Source of the DNA: Haloarchaeobius amylolyticus
Lineage (GTDB): Archaea > Halobacteriota > Halobacteria > Halobacteriales > Natrialbaceae
DNA: 64,000 bases
NCBI RefSeq assembly: GCF_026616195.1
Contig: NZ_JANHDH010000001.1
Span: 434,001 to 498,000, forward strand
Reading direction: 5' to 3'
The position numbers and the translations under genes are program-made. The notes beneath the pieces were generated by a model. The model saw only the letters and a list, made by a program, of their open reading frames with translations. It was not told the origin of the DNA and did not search any database. How positions within the stretch are numbered: the stretch's first letter is position 1; every line of letters starts with the position of its first letter. This document shows, one piece after another, positions 17,576 through 25,852 of the stretch.

Positions 17576-18079
17576 CTACTGGAACTCGCTCGCGACCTCG
17601 CGGATGGTCTCGAACTCGTCGTCGGCGTACGCGATGAAGCGCACGTCCGAGAGCGACGTGGGCTCGTAGGCCGCGAGCTCCTCGCAGATGAGGCGGGCAC
17701 CCTCGCGGAGGTCGAACCCGGCGACGCCACAGCCGAGGGCGGGGACGACGAGCGACTCGCAGCCGCGCTCGTCGGCCGCCGCCAGCGCGTTCCGGGTCGC
17801 GTCGCGGATGCTCTCCTCGGTGGCCTGTCCGTCCCCGTAGTGCGGCATCGCGGCGGCGTGGACGACGAACTCGGCGTCGAGGTCGAAGGCGTCGGTCACC
17901 GCGACCGCGCCGAGGTCGACGGGGCCCTTCGCCATGGCCGCCTGGTTGATGCCGTCGCCCGCCCCGCGACGGAGCGCGCCGGCGACGCCACTGCCCATGC
18001 GGAGGCTCGTCCCGGCCGCGTTCACCAGTGCGTCTGCGGACTGCTGTGCGATGTCTCCCTGGACGACGGTGAACTCCAT
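17576..18079 (-). CDS. Macro-domain (ADP-ribose binding) protein
   Basis: A 167-residue single macro domain of the O-acetyl-ADP-ribose deacetylase (YmdB/MacroD) kind. The ligand-binding features are all present: VVQGDIAQ, ALVNAAGTSLRMGSGVAGAL with the substrate-contacting Asn and glycine-rich loop, VHAAAMPHYG, and VPALGCGVAGFD. It binds ADP-ribose derivatives and may remove ADP-ribose from proteins or hydrolyse O-acetyl-ADP-ribose. ATG at 18079 starts the domain exactly. It is divergent from the small gene at 18199, with a DtxR-type palindrome between them. Confidence 0.93.
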   Translation of the reverse strand: MEFTVVQGDIAQQSADALVNAAGTSLRMGSGVAGALRRGAGDGINQAAMAKGPVDLGAVAVTDAFDLDAEFVVHAAAMPHYGDGQATEESIRDATRNALAAADERGCESLVVPALGCGVAGFDLREGARLICEELAAYEPTSLSDVRFIAYADDEFETIREVASEFQ

Positions 18080-18174
18080 GGTCGACCCTGCACGCGAGAG
18101 CTGGTTAAATCCGTCCCCGGACTGCTCCGGCCGCACCGGTCCCGGGGGTGACGTGTCGAACCGCAAGGTTTAGA

Positions 18175-18190
18175 TTTAGGTTTGCCTAAA
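18175..18190. promoter_or_regulatory. DtxR/MntR-type metalloregulator operator
   Basis: The 16-base palindrome TTTAGG-TTTG-CCTAAA matches the half-sites of the bacterial DtxR operator (TTAGGTTAGCCTAACC...) and of archaeal DtxR-family sites. It ends nine bases before the ATG of the 47-residue gene and so would overlap its start region between TATA (TTTAGA near 18170) and the start codon, where a bound repressor blocks transcription. Control by Fe2+ or Mn2+ through an Idr/SirR-like protein is inferred. Confidence 0.5.
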
Positions 18191-18198
18191 GGACTCGT

Positions 18199-18342
18199 AT
18201 GAGCGATGGACAGCTGGACGAACCGGAGTCGGTGCCACAGGTCAAGGCGAACGAGACCAGCCCCGGCCGGCTGGTCTTCTCCGAGCAGGGGAACACGGAC
18301 GGGTGGATCGCGACGGACTACACCGTCGACGCCGAACCCTGA
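18199..18342 (+). CDS. Small acidic protein, 47 aa, probably metal-regulated
   Basis: A 47-residue soluble protein: MSDGQLDEPESVPQVKANE, then a conserved-looking core SPGRLVFSEQGNTDGWIATD and an acidic end. It is reminiscent of short haloarchaeal proteins with the same S-P-x-R-x-V-F-x-E-x-G-N pattern, which I recall only as uncharacterised families. The ATG follows the DtxR-type palindrome closely, implying a leaderless message under metal control. Confidence 0.7.
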   Translation: MSDGQLDEPESVPQVKANETSPGRLVFSEQGNTDGWIATDYTVDAEP

Positions 18343-18360
18343 GACGGCAGAACGGACCGT

Positions 18361-18509
18361 TCTCTCACTGGAGAGCGTGTCGTCCGCGAGGTAGTGGTGG
18401 ATGGAGTGGACGAACTCCTCGAGTTCGGGGAGTTGCTTGCGGACGGACTCCTGGGTACTCCCCCATCGTATGCGCTCACTGATATCTTAGACGTTTGTCG
18501 CCGTGCCAT
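18361..18509 (-). pseudogene. Frameshifted remnant of a small gene
   Basis: On the minus strand an ATG at 18509 opens MARRQTSK, and a -1 shift at about 18486 continues as DISERIRWGS-TQESVRKQLP-ELEEFVHSIH-HYLADDTL, a helical, well-composed protein segment. The first frame after the shift point becomes Ser/Thr/Pro/Arg-rich, as off-frame haloarchaeal DNA does. The second frame has no in-frame start of its own (a TAA lies just before it) and runs on without a stop. The simplest reading is a decayed small gene; a sequencing indel is possible. The rest of the 340-bp gap (18343-18684) holds only the promoter of the next gene. Confidence 0.35.
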
Positions 18510-18653
18510 GGCACGGTCTGGACCGCACCGGACCGCGGGAGGTGTCGCGACCGGCTCGGCCGTTGGTCGTCGTGGGCAGTGTCACCAGTGGCCTCGCGCG
18601 CGCACGGTCCGGCGCTGGCAACGATTGCCGGCGGTTAATTCGCTCATGAGTAA

Positions 18654-18660
18654 ATTTTTA
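18654..18660 (+). promoter_or_regulatory. TATA element of the aldehyde dehydrogenase gene
   Basis: ATTTTTA is centred 28 bases before the ATG at 18685, the leaderless spacing. It excludes the in-frame ATG at 18646, which lies upstream of this box. Confidence 0.55.
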
Positions 18661-18684
18661 GTCCCGGCGGTCGCATGTACTGGT

Positions 18685-20112
18685 ATGGCAACGAAGACGG
18701 CACAGCGGAAAGAGCGGCTACTCGTCGGCGGTGAGTGGGTCGACAGCGAATCGACGCTCCCGGTGACGGACCTGGCCGACGGGGGACACTTCGCGGAGGT
18801 CGTCGCGGCCTCCCCGGAGCAGGCGAACGACGCCCTCGCCGCGGCACACGAGATGAAGGAGACGCTCCGGCAGACGACGGTCGTCGAGCGAGCGGAGTGG
18901 ATGTTCGAGATCGCCGACAAACTCGAGGCACGCGAGGAGGAACTCGCGGAGGTCATCGTCCGCGAGGCGGGCAAGCCCATCTCCTCGGCCCGTGGCGAGG
19001 TCGGCAGCGCGGCCGAGCGCTTCCGGCGCGCCGCCGAGGAGATCCGTCAGATCAAGGGCCAGTACCGCGAGGGCACCACGGCGGGCCACGAGGGCTGGGA
19101 GGCCATCGTCAAGCACGAACCCATCGGGACCGTCCTCTGCATCACCCCGTACAACTACCCCCTCGCGACCACGGCGCTGCAGGTCGCCCCGGCGCTCGCC
19201 GCGGGCAACAGCGTCGTCCTCAAGCCCGCGACGAAGACGCCCGTCAGTGGCGCCATCCTCGCGGAGGTCGTGAACGAGGTCGTCCCCGACGGGACGCTCA
19301 ACTTCGTCACCGGCAAGGGCTCCGAGATCGGTGACGTCCTCGCCGGCGACGACCGCATCAACGCGGTCGCGATGACCGGCTCCTCGGGCGCGGGCAAGCA
19401 CGTCGCCAAGGAGTCCGGCATGGTCAACCTCCACATGGAACTCGGCGGGAACGCCCCGGCCATCGTCTTCCCCGACGCCGACATCGACGAGGCCGCCGCG
19501 GCCGCCGCGAAGGGCTCGCTCAAGTACGCCGGCCAGCGCTGCTCGGCCGTCTCCCGCGTCCTCGCCCACGAGGACGTCCACGACGAGCTCGTCGCGAACA
19601 TCGAGGAGAAGATGGGCGACTGGGTCAAGGGCGACCTCTTCGAGGAGGACACCGACCTCGGCCCCCTCATCTCCGAGGACCAGGCGGACTGGGTCGAGGA
19701 ACTGGTCGACGACGCCATCGAGAAGGGCGCGACGCTCGTCGCCGGCGGCGAACGCGACGGTCGCGACTTCGAGCCCACCCTGCTCGCGGACGTGCCCCAC
19801 GACGCCCGCATCGTCCACGAGGAGCAGTTCGGCCCGGTCTGTGCCGTGACGAAGGTCGCCGACGAGGACGAGGCCGTCGAACTGGCGAACGAGGGCGACC
19901 TCGCACTCGACGCCGCCGTCTTCACCGCCGACTACGACCGCGCCATGAACCTCGCCGACGTCATCGACGCCGGTGCGGTCCGCATCAACGGCGCCCCGAG
20001 CCACGGCCTCGGCGACATCCCCTTCGGCGGCAACAAGGACTCCGGTATCGGGCGTGAGGGCATCGACGCCTCCATCCACGCCTTCCTCCGGAAGAAGAGC
20101 ATCGTCCTGTAG
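18685..20112 (+). CDS. NAD(P)-dependent aldehyde dehydrogenase (GapN/lactaldehyde type)
   Basis: A 475-residue ALDH superfamily enzyme. The cofactor-site motif TPYNYPLATTALQVAPALAA and LKPATKTP, catalytic Glu in MELGGNAPAIVF and catalytic Cys in KYAGQRCSAVSRVL are all present, as is the C-terminal GAVRINGAPSHGLGDIPFGG. The GQRC-x-AV context is closest to non-phosphorylating glyceraldehyde-3-phosphate and lactaldehyde dehydrogenases, so a sugar-derived aldehyde is likely but not proved. Start is fixed by the TATA spacing. Confidence 0.92.
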   Translation: MATKTAQRKERLLVGGEWVDSESTLPVTDLADGGHFAEVVAASPEQANDALAAAHEMKETLRQTTVVERAEWMFEIADKLEAREEELAEVIVREAGKPISSARGEVGSAAERFRRAAEEIRQIKGQYREGTTAGHEGWEAIVKHEPIGTVLCITPYNYPLATTALQVAPALAAGNSVVLKPATKTPVSGAILAEVVNEVVPDGTLNFVTGKGSEIGDVLAGDDRINAVAMTGSSGAGKHVAKESGMVNLHMELGGNAPAIVFPDADIDEAAAAAAKGSLKYAGQRCSAVSRVLAHEDVHDELVANIEEKMGDWVKGDLFEEDTDLGPLISEDQADWVEELVDDAIEKGATLVAGGERDGRDFEPTLLADVPHDARIVHEEQFGPVCAVTKVADEDEAVELANEGDLALDAAVFTADYDRAMNLADVIDAGAVRINGAPSHGLGDIPFGGNKDSGIGREGIDASIHAFLRKKSIVL

Positions 20113-20181
20113 GCCGGGGCCCGCTCTCCGCTCCCCGTCTTCTCCGTTCTGTCCCACCGTCTCTCTCCTGGCACCGACCCG

Positions 20182-21081
20182 TCAGCAGCTGCGCTTTGCC
20201 TCGGCCGACGACGACCCTGACTCGCCCGGCGTCCCCTCCCGCAGGAGGTCGAAGTCCCCGATGGGCTGTGTGCCGACCTGCGAGACGACCGGGCCGTCGG
20301 TCGTCCGGTCACCCCAGTCGTACTCGGCCAGTCCCCCGGCGCTCTCGGTCGCGGTCGCGAGTGCGTCCGGGTCGGTGCTGTCGGCGAACGCGACCGCGAG
20401 GGTCAACCGGGCGGTGTCCGCCGGGAACGTCCACGAGTAGAGCGTGCCGAGACGGCCGTCCCCGGCGTCGTCGGTGCGGCCGCCGAAGACGTCGACGGTC
20501 CCGGCCGCGGCCCCGGCGAGGTGGTCGTACGCGGTCGAGGTGTCGGCCACCGAGGGAGCCCCACCGGAATTCGCGTCCAGTGCCGCCCGGACGCGGGCGT
20601 CGGTCCCGAGCACGATGACACCAGAATCGGCGGCGACCGTCTGACCGTCGAGGTCGAACAGTGGGACCTCGCGGTAGCGACCGGCGTCTGTGAGCCCGCC
20701 GTCGGCCAGCGTTCGCACGAGGCCGTCGGTGTCGACGCCGAGGACGAACAGCTGGTGGGCGGTGAGGACCGCGTCGACGTCGCCACGTTCGAGTGGGAGG
20801 CCCACGGTCGCGGGGTCGTACAGGGCCCCGATCTGCTGGCCGACGGTCCCGGGGAACCGGTCGCGGACCGCCTCCAGACGTCTCGCGTCGACGTAGATGA
20901 GGTCGAGTGGGGGCTGCCCGTCGTCGCCGTCACTGCCGGGGACGTACCCAGCGAGGGTCTCCCGGGGTGTGCCGCCGGCGCCATCTCCGCCGAGCCCGGG
21001 GATGGACGCCAGGCACCCGGCGAGCGAGCCGAGGGCGAGCGTCGCCCCGACGCCCGAGAGCACCGTCCGTCTCTGTACCAT
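20182..21081 (-). CDS. Haloarchaeal lipoprotein, 299 aa
   Basis: A 299-residue exported lipoprotein: RRTVLSGVGATLALGSLAGC gives a twin-arginine-like signal and lipobox with Cys22. The mature region is mixed alpha/beta, with paired blocks seen also in the next gene: VDAVLTAHQLF, GGLTDAGRYRE, a WTFPADTARLTLAVAF segment and IGDFDLLREGTPGE. It is a paralogue of the gene at 21168-22457 but lacks that protein's last 95 residues. TATA-like CGTATTACC lies about 27 bases upstream. Function unknown. Confidence 0.75.
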   Translation of the reverse strand: MVQRRTVLSGVGATLALGSLAGCLASIPGLGGDGAGGTPRETLAGYVPGSDGDDGQPPLDLIYVDARRLEAVRDRFPGTVGQQIGALYDPATVGLPLERGDVDAVLTAHQLFVLGVDTDGLVRTLADGGLTDAGRYREVPLFDLDGQTVAADSGVIVLGTDARVRAALDANSGGAPSVADTSTAYDHLAGAAAGTVDVFGGRTDDAGDGRLGTLYSWTFPADTARLTLAVAFADSTDPDALATATESAGGLAEYDWGDRTTDGPVVSQVGTQPIGDFDLLREGTPGESGSSSAEAKRSC

Positions 21082-21167
21082 GTGCGGCCCTTACGGCTGG
21101 ACCCGGTAATACGGTCGGACCGCGACCCCTGTCGCCGCTTCCCGGCAGACGAAGAGGCCGGTCCGGG

Positions 21168-22457
21168 TCAGGGCAGCGTGAACCGCGCCAGGACGGAACT
21201 CACGCCGTCCTCGGCCCAGACGATCTGGATCGCTGCACCGGACTCGGCACCGCTCACGTCGACGGTGAGGGCGTCGCCGGCCTGCACGGACTCGTGGGTC
21301 TGTGCCCACTGTGCGGCGGTCGCCTCGCCCTCGAGCCGCACGGTGAGGTTCGCCGCCTGCAACTCGTCGCCGCCGTAGTGGGTGATGACGACTTCTCCGG
21401 CGTCGGGGTCGTACTCGAAGTCGAACTGGACCTGTGGCGCCCGGGTCCCCCGGGTCGTCCGCTCGCCCGGGTCGCCGTCGGTGAGCAGGTCGAAGTTCTC
21501 GGTCGGGATGGTCCCCGTCGCGAGCAGGACCCTGCCCCGCGACTCGACGGTGAACTCGCCGTAGTCCCGGAAGCCCCGGCGGTCCGCGAGGTAGGCCGTG
21601 AGGTCGCTCCCGGCCGGGACCTCGCCCTCGGGGTAGGCGATACCGACCGTGACCGTCGTCTCCGCGGGCCCGAACGTCCAGGCGTACCCGAAGCCGGTGC
21701 CCGAGGCGACGACCCCACTGCCCTCGATGTCTCGGGGAACCATCACGGCGAAGTGGCCGCCGGGGAGCGCCTCGCGGACCGTGGCGAGGTCCTCGCTCGA
21801 CCCGACGTAGCGCGGTTCCTCGCCGTTCTTCGCGCCGAGGACCGCCGCGATGGTCTCGGTCGGCGCCTCGGCGTCCTGCACGACGACGACGGTGCCGTCG
21901 ACCGCCACGCAGGTCAGGTTCGCACCGTCGACCGAGCCGGTGTACTGCGTCCGACCCGCGACCGTGCCGTCCTCGGTGAGGCCCGCATCGGTGAAGGCGG
22001 TCGCGAGGTCGGCGTCGGCCGTGCCCGTCGACGCGAGGACGAGAGCACTGGACTGGGCCTGGACGACGGCCTCGACGGTCCCCTGTTCGAGTTCGAGGAG
22101 CGACGCCGCGCCGAGGGCCGTCTTCCGGAATCGCTCGTAGCCGTCCTCCGCGAACGCCTCGCGACGCTCGTAGATGGTCGCCGCGTCGGCGGTGAGGAGT
22201 TCGAACTCGCCGCCGGCGGGCGGGAAGGCCTCGGGTGCTGGCACCCACGAGAGCAGGGCGTCGACGGCCGAGGAATCCCCTGCTCCTGACTGCGTCGTGG
22301 TCGCGGTGGCCGTCCCTGTCTCGTCGGTCGTCTCCGACGGCGACGTGGTCGTGTCCTCTCCACTGCTCGACTCGTCGAGACAGCCGGCGAGGCCGACCAG
22401 TGACGCTGTACTCGTGAATCCGACCTGTAGCAATCGGCGGCGGGAGGGCGAAGGCAT
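21168..22457 (-). CDS. Haloarchaeal lipoprotein with extra C-terminal pilin-like domain
   Basis: A 429-residue lipoprotein with signal RRRLLQVGFTSTASLVGLAG-Cys and a Ser/Thr/Asp-rich linker (residues 27-60). Residues about 65-335 parallel the neighbouring 299-residue lipoprotein (VEAVVQAQ, AGLTEDGTVAGR, YAWTFGPAETTVTVGIAY, TENFDLLTDGDPGE). The last 95 residues (FDFEYDPDAGEVVITHYGGD and on) resemble the C-terminal beta domain of haloarchaeal type IV pilins. Start at 22457 is set by a TATA-like TTATCTG 28 bases upstream. It should be anchored on the outer surface; role unknown. Confidence 0.75.
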   Translation of the reverse strand: MPSPSRRRLLQVGFTSTASLVGLAGCLDESSSGEDTTTSPSETTDETGTATATTTQSGAGDSSAVDALLSWVPAPEAFPPAGGEFELLTADAATIYERREAFAEDGYERFRKTALGAASLLELEQGTVEAVVQAQSSALVLASTGTADADLATAFTDAGLTEDGTVAGRTQYTGSVDGANLTCVAVDGTVVVVQDAEAPTETIAAVLGAKNGEEPRYVGSSEDLATVREALPGGHFAVMVPRDIEGSGVVASGTGFGYAWTFGPAETTVTVGIAYPEGEVPAGSDLTAYLADRRGFRDYGEFTVESRGRVLLATGTIPTENFDLLTDGDPGERTTRGTRAPQVQFDFEYDPDAGEVVITHYGGDELQAANLTVRLEGEATAAQWAQTHESVQAGDALTVDVSGAESGAAIQIVWAEDGVSSVLARFTLP

Positions 22458-22611
22458 ACCTGACCGTACTGGAATCGAACAGATAACTGCTGTGTCTGGT
22501 CGGTGGCGTGCCACGCCGGCGCAGGGCATGGGTGGCGTCCCCGTCCCGGCACGACCCGACTCGACCCGGCCCGGAGTCGCCTTTTTGCCCTGGGGCCCCG
22601 AACCCGATGCC

Positions 22612-23100
22612 GTGACCGACCCCGGCTCGGATTGCCAGAACGACCCGACCGCCCCTGCCCGCACCACCGAGACGGCGGTCAGGGAGTCGCTGCTCGACAC
22701 CCACGGCGACCTGCTCGCCGCGGTCGGCGACTGTGCCGACGAGGTCGCCGCGGCGTGGGACGGCCCCGCCACCGACCGCCGGCAGGTCGTCGAGCCGCTG
22801 ACCGCCCTGCTCCGCCAGCAAGGAATCCTCGAACGGCTTCCCGGAGTGCTCGCCTCGGCGGTCGAGGCCGCGGGGTACGACCTCCGGGCGAACCCGGTGC
22901 CGGCGCCGCCCTACGTCGTCGTGACCGGAACCGGACCGGTCCTGCGCGCTACCGTGGCCGACGGCCGGCTCGTCGTCCGGTTCGAGTGCTTCGAGCTCCG
23001 GCGGGAGGGCGGGGACGGCGAGACGCCGGCCGGCCGCACCCGGTACGTCAGGCGCGAGGGAGCCGCCGGCGACTGCCTCTCGGTCGAACTGAAGCGGTAG
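22612..23100 (+). CDS. Conserved-type hypothetical protein, 162 aa
   Basis: A GTG-initiated 162-residue soluble protein. CTTTTTG is centred about 27 bases before the GTG, consistent with a leaderless start. The first half is helical (TAVRESLLDTHGDLLAAVGD, LTALLRQQGILERLPGVLAS), the second half beta (PPYVVVTGTGPVLRATVADG and RLVVRFECFEL), ending LSVELKR. It resembles uncharacterised haloarchaeal proteins; no catalytic motif is visible. Encoded just upstream of the YbaK-like gene, but on its own promoter. Confidence 0.7.
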   Translation: MTDPGSDCQNDPTAPARTTETAVRESLLDTHGDLLAAVGDCADEVAAAWDGPATDRRQVVEPLTALLRQQGILERLPGVLASAVEAAGYDLRANPVPAPPYVVVTGTGPVLRATVADGRLVVRFECFELRREGGDGETPAGRTRYVRREGAAGDCLSVELKR

Positions 23101-23157
23101 CGCGCAAGCCGTACCGGCGAACGTAGCTTTTTGTCGACCCGCGCACTCACCGCGTCC

Positions 23158-23628
23158 ATGCACGAGAGCGCCGCCGAGTTCGTCGCACAGGCCCGCGACC
23201 GCTACGGGTTCGTCCCGGACGTGACCGAGTTCCCGGAGGGGACGAAGACCGCCGCCGACGCGGCCGACGCCATCGGCTGCGACGTGGCCCAGATCGGCAG
23301 CAGCATCGTCCTCGTCGCCGACGGCGAGGTCGTCGTGAGCGTCACCTCGGGCGCGAACCGGGTCGACACCGACAGACTGGCCGAACTCGTGGGGGCCGAG
23401 TCGGCCCGGATGGCACAACCCGACGAGGTGAAGGAGGCGACGGGCTGGAGCATCGGCGGGGTCCCGCCGTTCTGCCACGAGACCGACCTGCCGGTGTACC
23501 TCGACGAGACGCTGACCGAGTTCGAGACCGTGTGGGTCGCCTCGGGCACCCCGACGACCGTCTTCCCCATCGTACCCGACGAGTTGCTGGAGTATTCGGG
23601 CGCGACGGTGGCCGACGTGGCGGAGTGA
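23158..23628 (+). CDS. YbaK/EbsC-type aminoacyl-tRNA deacylase
   Basis: A 156-residue trans-editing domain protein. It has the family's conserved lysine region TEFPEGTKTAADAADAIGC, the strand IGSSIVLVADGEVVVSV, and GGVPPFCHE in the substrate pocket. Members free mischarged tRNAs (often Pro- or Cys-tRNA linked) in the cytosol; which tRNA this one edits is unknown. CTTTTTG is centred 28 bases before the ATG at 23158. Confidence 0.9.
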   Translation: MHESAAEFVAQARDRYGFVPDVTEFPEGTKTAADAADAIGCDVAQIGSSIVLVADGEVVVSVTSGANRVDTDRLAELVGAESARMAQPDEVKEATGWSIGGVPPFCHETDLPVYLDETLTEFETVWVASGTPTTVFPIVPDELLEYSGATVADVAE

Positions 23629-23755
23629 ACGGGGCCAGTCACGTGCCAGCACACCACCGTTGCAAGTGAAGCTCTCGCAGACGGCGGCGGGTCGATACCC
23701 GCGAAATGGAAACCGTCAGGCACCTTTATCCCCGGGCCACGAGACGGTCTAGCTG

Positions 23756-25852
23756 ATGGGAACGTTGACAGGCTTGTTCGCGCCGGAACGGGTCGCCGTG
23801 GTCGGGGCGACCGACCGCGAGGGCTCGGTCGGGCGCGCGATACTGGAGAACCTCCGCAGTTTCGACGGGGACGTCGTCGCGGTGAACCCGAGTCGGGACG
23901 AAGTACTCGGGGAACCGTGTTACGACGACCTGCAGGGCGTCCCCGACCCCGTCGACCTCGCGGTGGTCGTCGTGCCGGCAAAGTACGCCATCGACGTCGT
24001 CCGAGACGCCGGGGAGGCCGGCGTCACGAACGTCGTCGTCATCACCGCCGGGTTCGGCGAGACCGGCGGCGAGGGGGCGAACCGTGAACAGGAGCTGAAG
24101 GCGGTCGCCGAGGAGTACGACCTGAACCTCGTCGGGCCGAACTGCCTCGGCGTGATGAACACCGGGGTGGACATGAACGCCACCTTCGGCCCGGAGATGG
24201 CCCTGCCGGGCAACATCTCCTTCATGAGCCAGTCCGGCGCGTTCATCACCGCGGTGCTGGACTGGGCGAACGACCAGAACATCGGCTTCAAGGACGTCGT
24301 CTCGCTCGGCAACAAGGCGGTGCTGGACGAGACGGACTTCGTCCGGTCGTGGGGGGACGACCCCGACACGGACGTCGTCCTGGGCTACCTCGAGTCCATC
24401 CAGGACGGCCGCGAGTTCATCGAGGCGGCCCGCGACACCACCGACGACACGCCGGTCGTCGTGGTCAAGTCCGGGCGGACCGACGCCGGGGCGAAGGCCG
24501 CGTCGAGCCACACCGGCGCCATCGCCGGCAGCGAGGCCGCCTACGAGGCCGGCCTCGAACAGGCCGGCGTCCTGCGTGCCGAGTCGGTCCAGGAGCTGTT
24601 CGACTCGGCCCGCGCGCTGTCGGGCCAGCCGCTGCCCGAGACCGACGAGGTGGCGGTCATCACGAACGCGGGCGGTCCCGGCGTGATGGCGACCGACGCC
24701 ATCGGGGACTCCTCGCTCTCGCTCGCCTCGTTCACCGAGGACACCCTCGACCGGCTCAAAGCGGAGATGCCGGACGAGGCGAACATCTACAACCCGGTCG
24801 ACGCCATCGGGGACGCCGACATCGAGCGCTTCGAGACGGCCATCGACATCGTCCTCGACGACCCGAACGTCGCGGCCGCCGTGGTCGTCAGCGCGCCGAC
24901 CGCGGTCCTCGACTACGGCGACCTCGCCGAGGTCGTCGTCGACCGACAGGCCGACCACGGGAAACCGCTGCTCACCTGTCTGATGGGCGGGGAGCGCACC
25001 GGCGCGGCGGCGGAGACGCTGCGCGAGGCCGGCATCCCGAACTACTTCGACCCGGCCCGCGCCGTCGACAGCATCGACGCGCTGGCGCGCTACCGGCGCA
25101 TCCGGGACACCGACTACGAGGCCGCGACCGAGTTCGACGTGGACCGCGAAGCCGCCCGCGAGGTGCTGGAGCAGGCGAAGGTCCGCGACGACAACCGCCT
25201 CGGCGTGGAGGCGATGGAGCTGCTCGACGCCTACGGCATCCCGACGCCGGAGGGCGCGGTCGTCGACTCGCCGGCAGAGGCGGTCCAGACCGCCGCCGAC
25301 ATCGACGGCCCGGTCGTGATGAAGATCGTCAGCCCCGACATCCTGCACAAGTCCGACATCGGCGGGGTGAAGGTCGGCGTCGAGACCGACGACGTGTACG
25401 ACGCCTTCGAGGACCTCATCACCCGCGCCCGGAACTACCAGCCGGACGCGAACATCCTGGGCGTGCAGGTCCAGGAGATGGTCGACCTCGACGAAGGGAC
25501 TGAAACCATCGTCGGGGTCAACCGCGACCCGCAGTTCGGCCCGCTCGTCCTCTTTGGACTGGGCGGCATCTTCGTCGAGGTGCTGGAGGACACGACGCTG
25601 CGGGTCGCGCCCGTCTCCGAACCGGAGGCGCGCGAGATGATCGACGACATCCAGGCGGCGCCGCTACTGCGCGGGGCCCGCGGCCGCACCCCGGCCGACG
25701 TCGACAGCGTCGTCGAGACCATCCAGCGCCTCTCACAGCTCGTGACCGACTTCCCGCAGATACTGGAACTGGACATCAACCCACTGGTCGCCGGCCCCGA
25801 CGGGGTCCAGGCGGTCGACATCAGACTCACCGTGGACACGGAGGACCTATGA
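23756..25852 (+). CDS. ADP-forming acyl/acetyl-CoA synthetase (alpha-beta fusion)
   Basis: A 698-residue fused-subunit enzyme that makes ATP from acyl-CoA, ADP and phosphate in the cytosol. Order: CoA-binding domain (1-125, VAVVGATDREGSVGRA), succinyl-CoA ligase-like domain with the phosphorylated His252 in ASSHTGAIAG, then an ATP-grasp domain from about 465 (LLDAYGIPTPEGAVVD, VVMKIVSPDILHKSDIGGVK) ending DINPLV. Haloarchaeal ACD enzymes have this single-chain form. CCTTTAT lies 29 bases before the ATG. The next gene overlaps its stop by 4 bp. Acetyl-CoA is the likely but unproved substrate. Confidence 0.95.
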   Translation: MGTLTGLFAPERVAVVGATDREGSVGRAILENLRSFDGDVVAVNPSRDEVLGEPCYDDLQGVPDPVDLAVVVVPAKYAIDVVRDAGEAGVTNVVVITAGFGETGGEGANREQELKAVAEEYDLNLVGPNCLGVMNTGVDMNATFGPEMALPGNISFMSQSGAFITAVLDWANDQNIGFKDVVSLGNKAVLDETDFVRSWGDDPDTDVVLGYLESIQDGREFIEAARDTTDDTPVVVVKSGRTDAGAKAASSHTGAIAGSEAAYEAGLEQAGVLRAESVQELFDSARALSGQPLPETDEVAVITNAGGPGVMATDAIGDSSLSLASFTEDTLDRLKAEMPDEANIYNPVDAIGDADIERFETAIDIVLDDPNVAAAVVVSAPTAVLDYGDLAEVVVDRQADHGKPLLTCLMGGERTGAAAETLREAGIPNYFDPARAVDSIDALARYRRIRDTDYEAATEFDVDREAAREVLEQAKVRDDNRLGVEAMELLDAYGIPTPEGAVVDSPAEAVQTAADIDGPVVMKIVSPDILHKSDIGGVKVGVETDDVYDAFEDLITRARNYQPDANILGVQVQEMVDLDEGTETIVGVNRDPQFGPLVLFGLGGIFVEVLEDTTLRVAPVSEPEAREMIDDIQAAPLLRGARGRTPADVDSVVETIQRLSQLVTDFPQILELDINPLVAGPDGVQAVDIRLTVDTEDL

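Noticed and set aside
18646-18684. Earlier ATG giving a 13-residue longer aldehyde dehydrogenase
   Set aside because: It lies before the TATA element whose spacing points to 18685.
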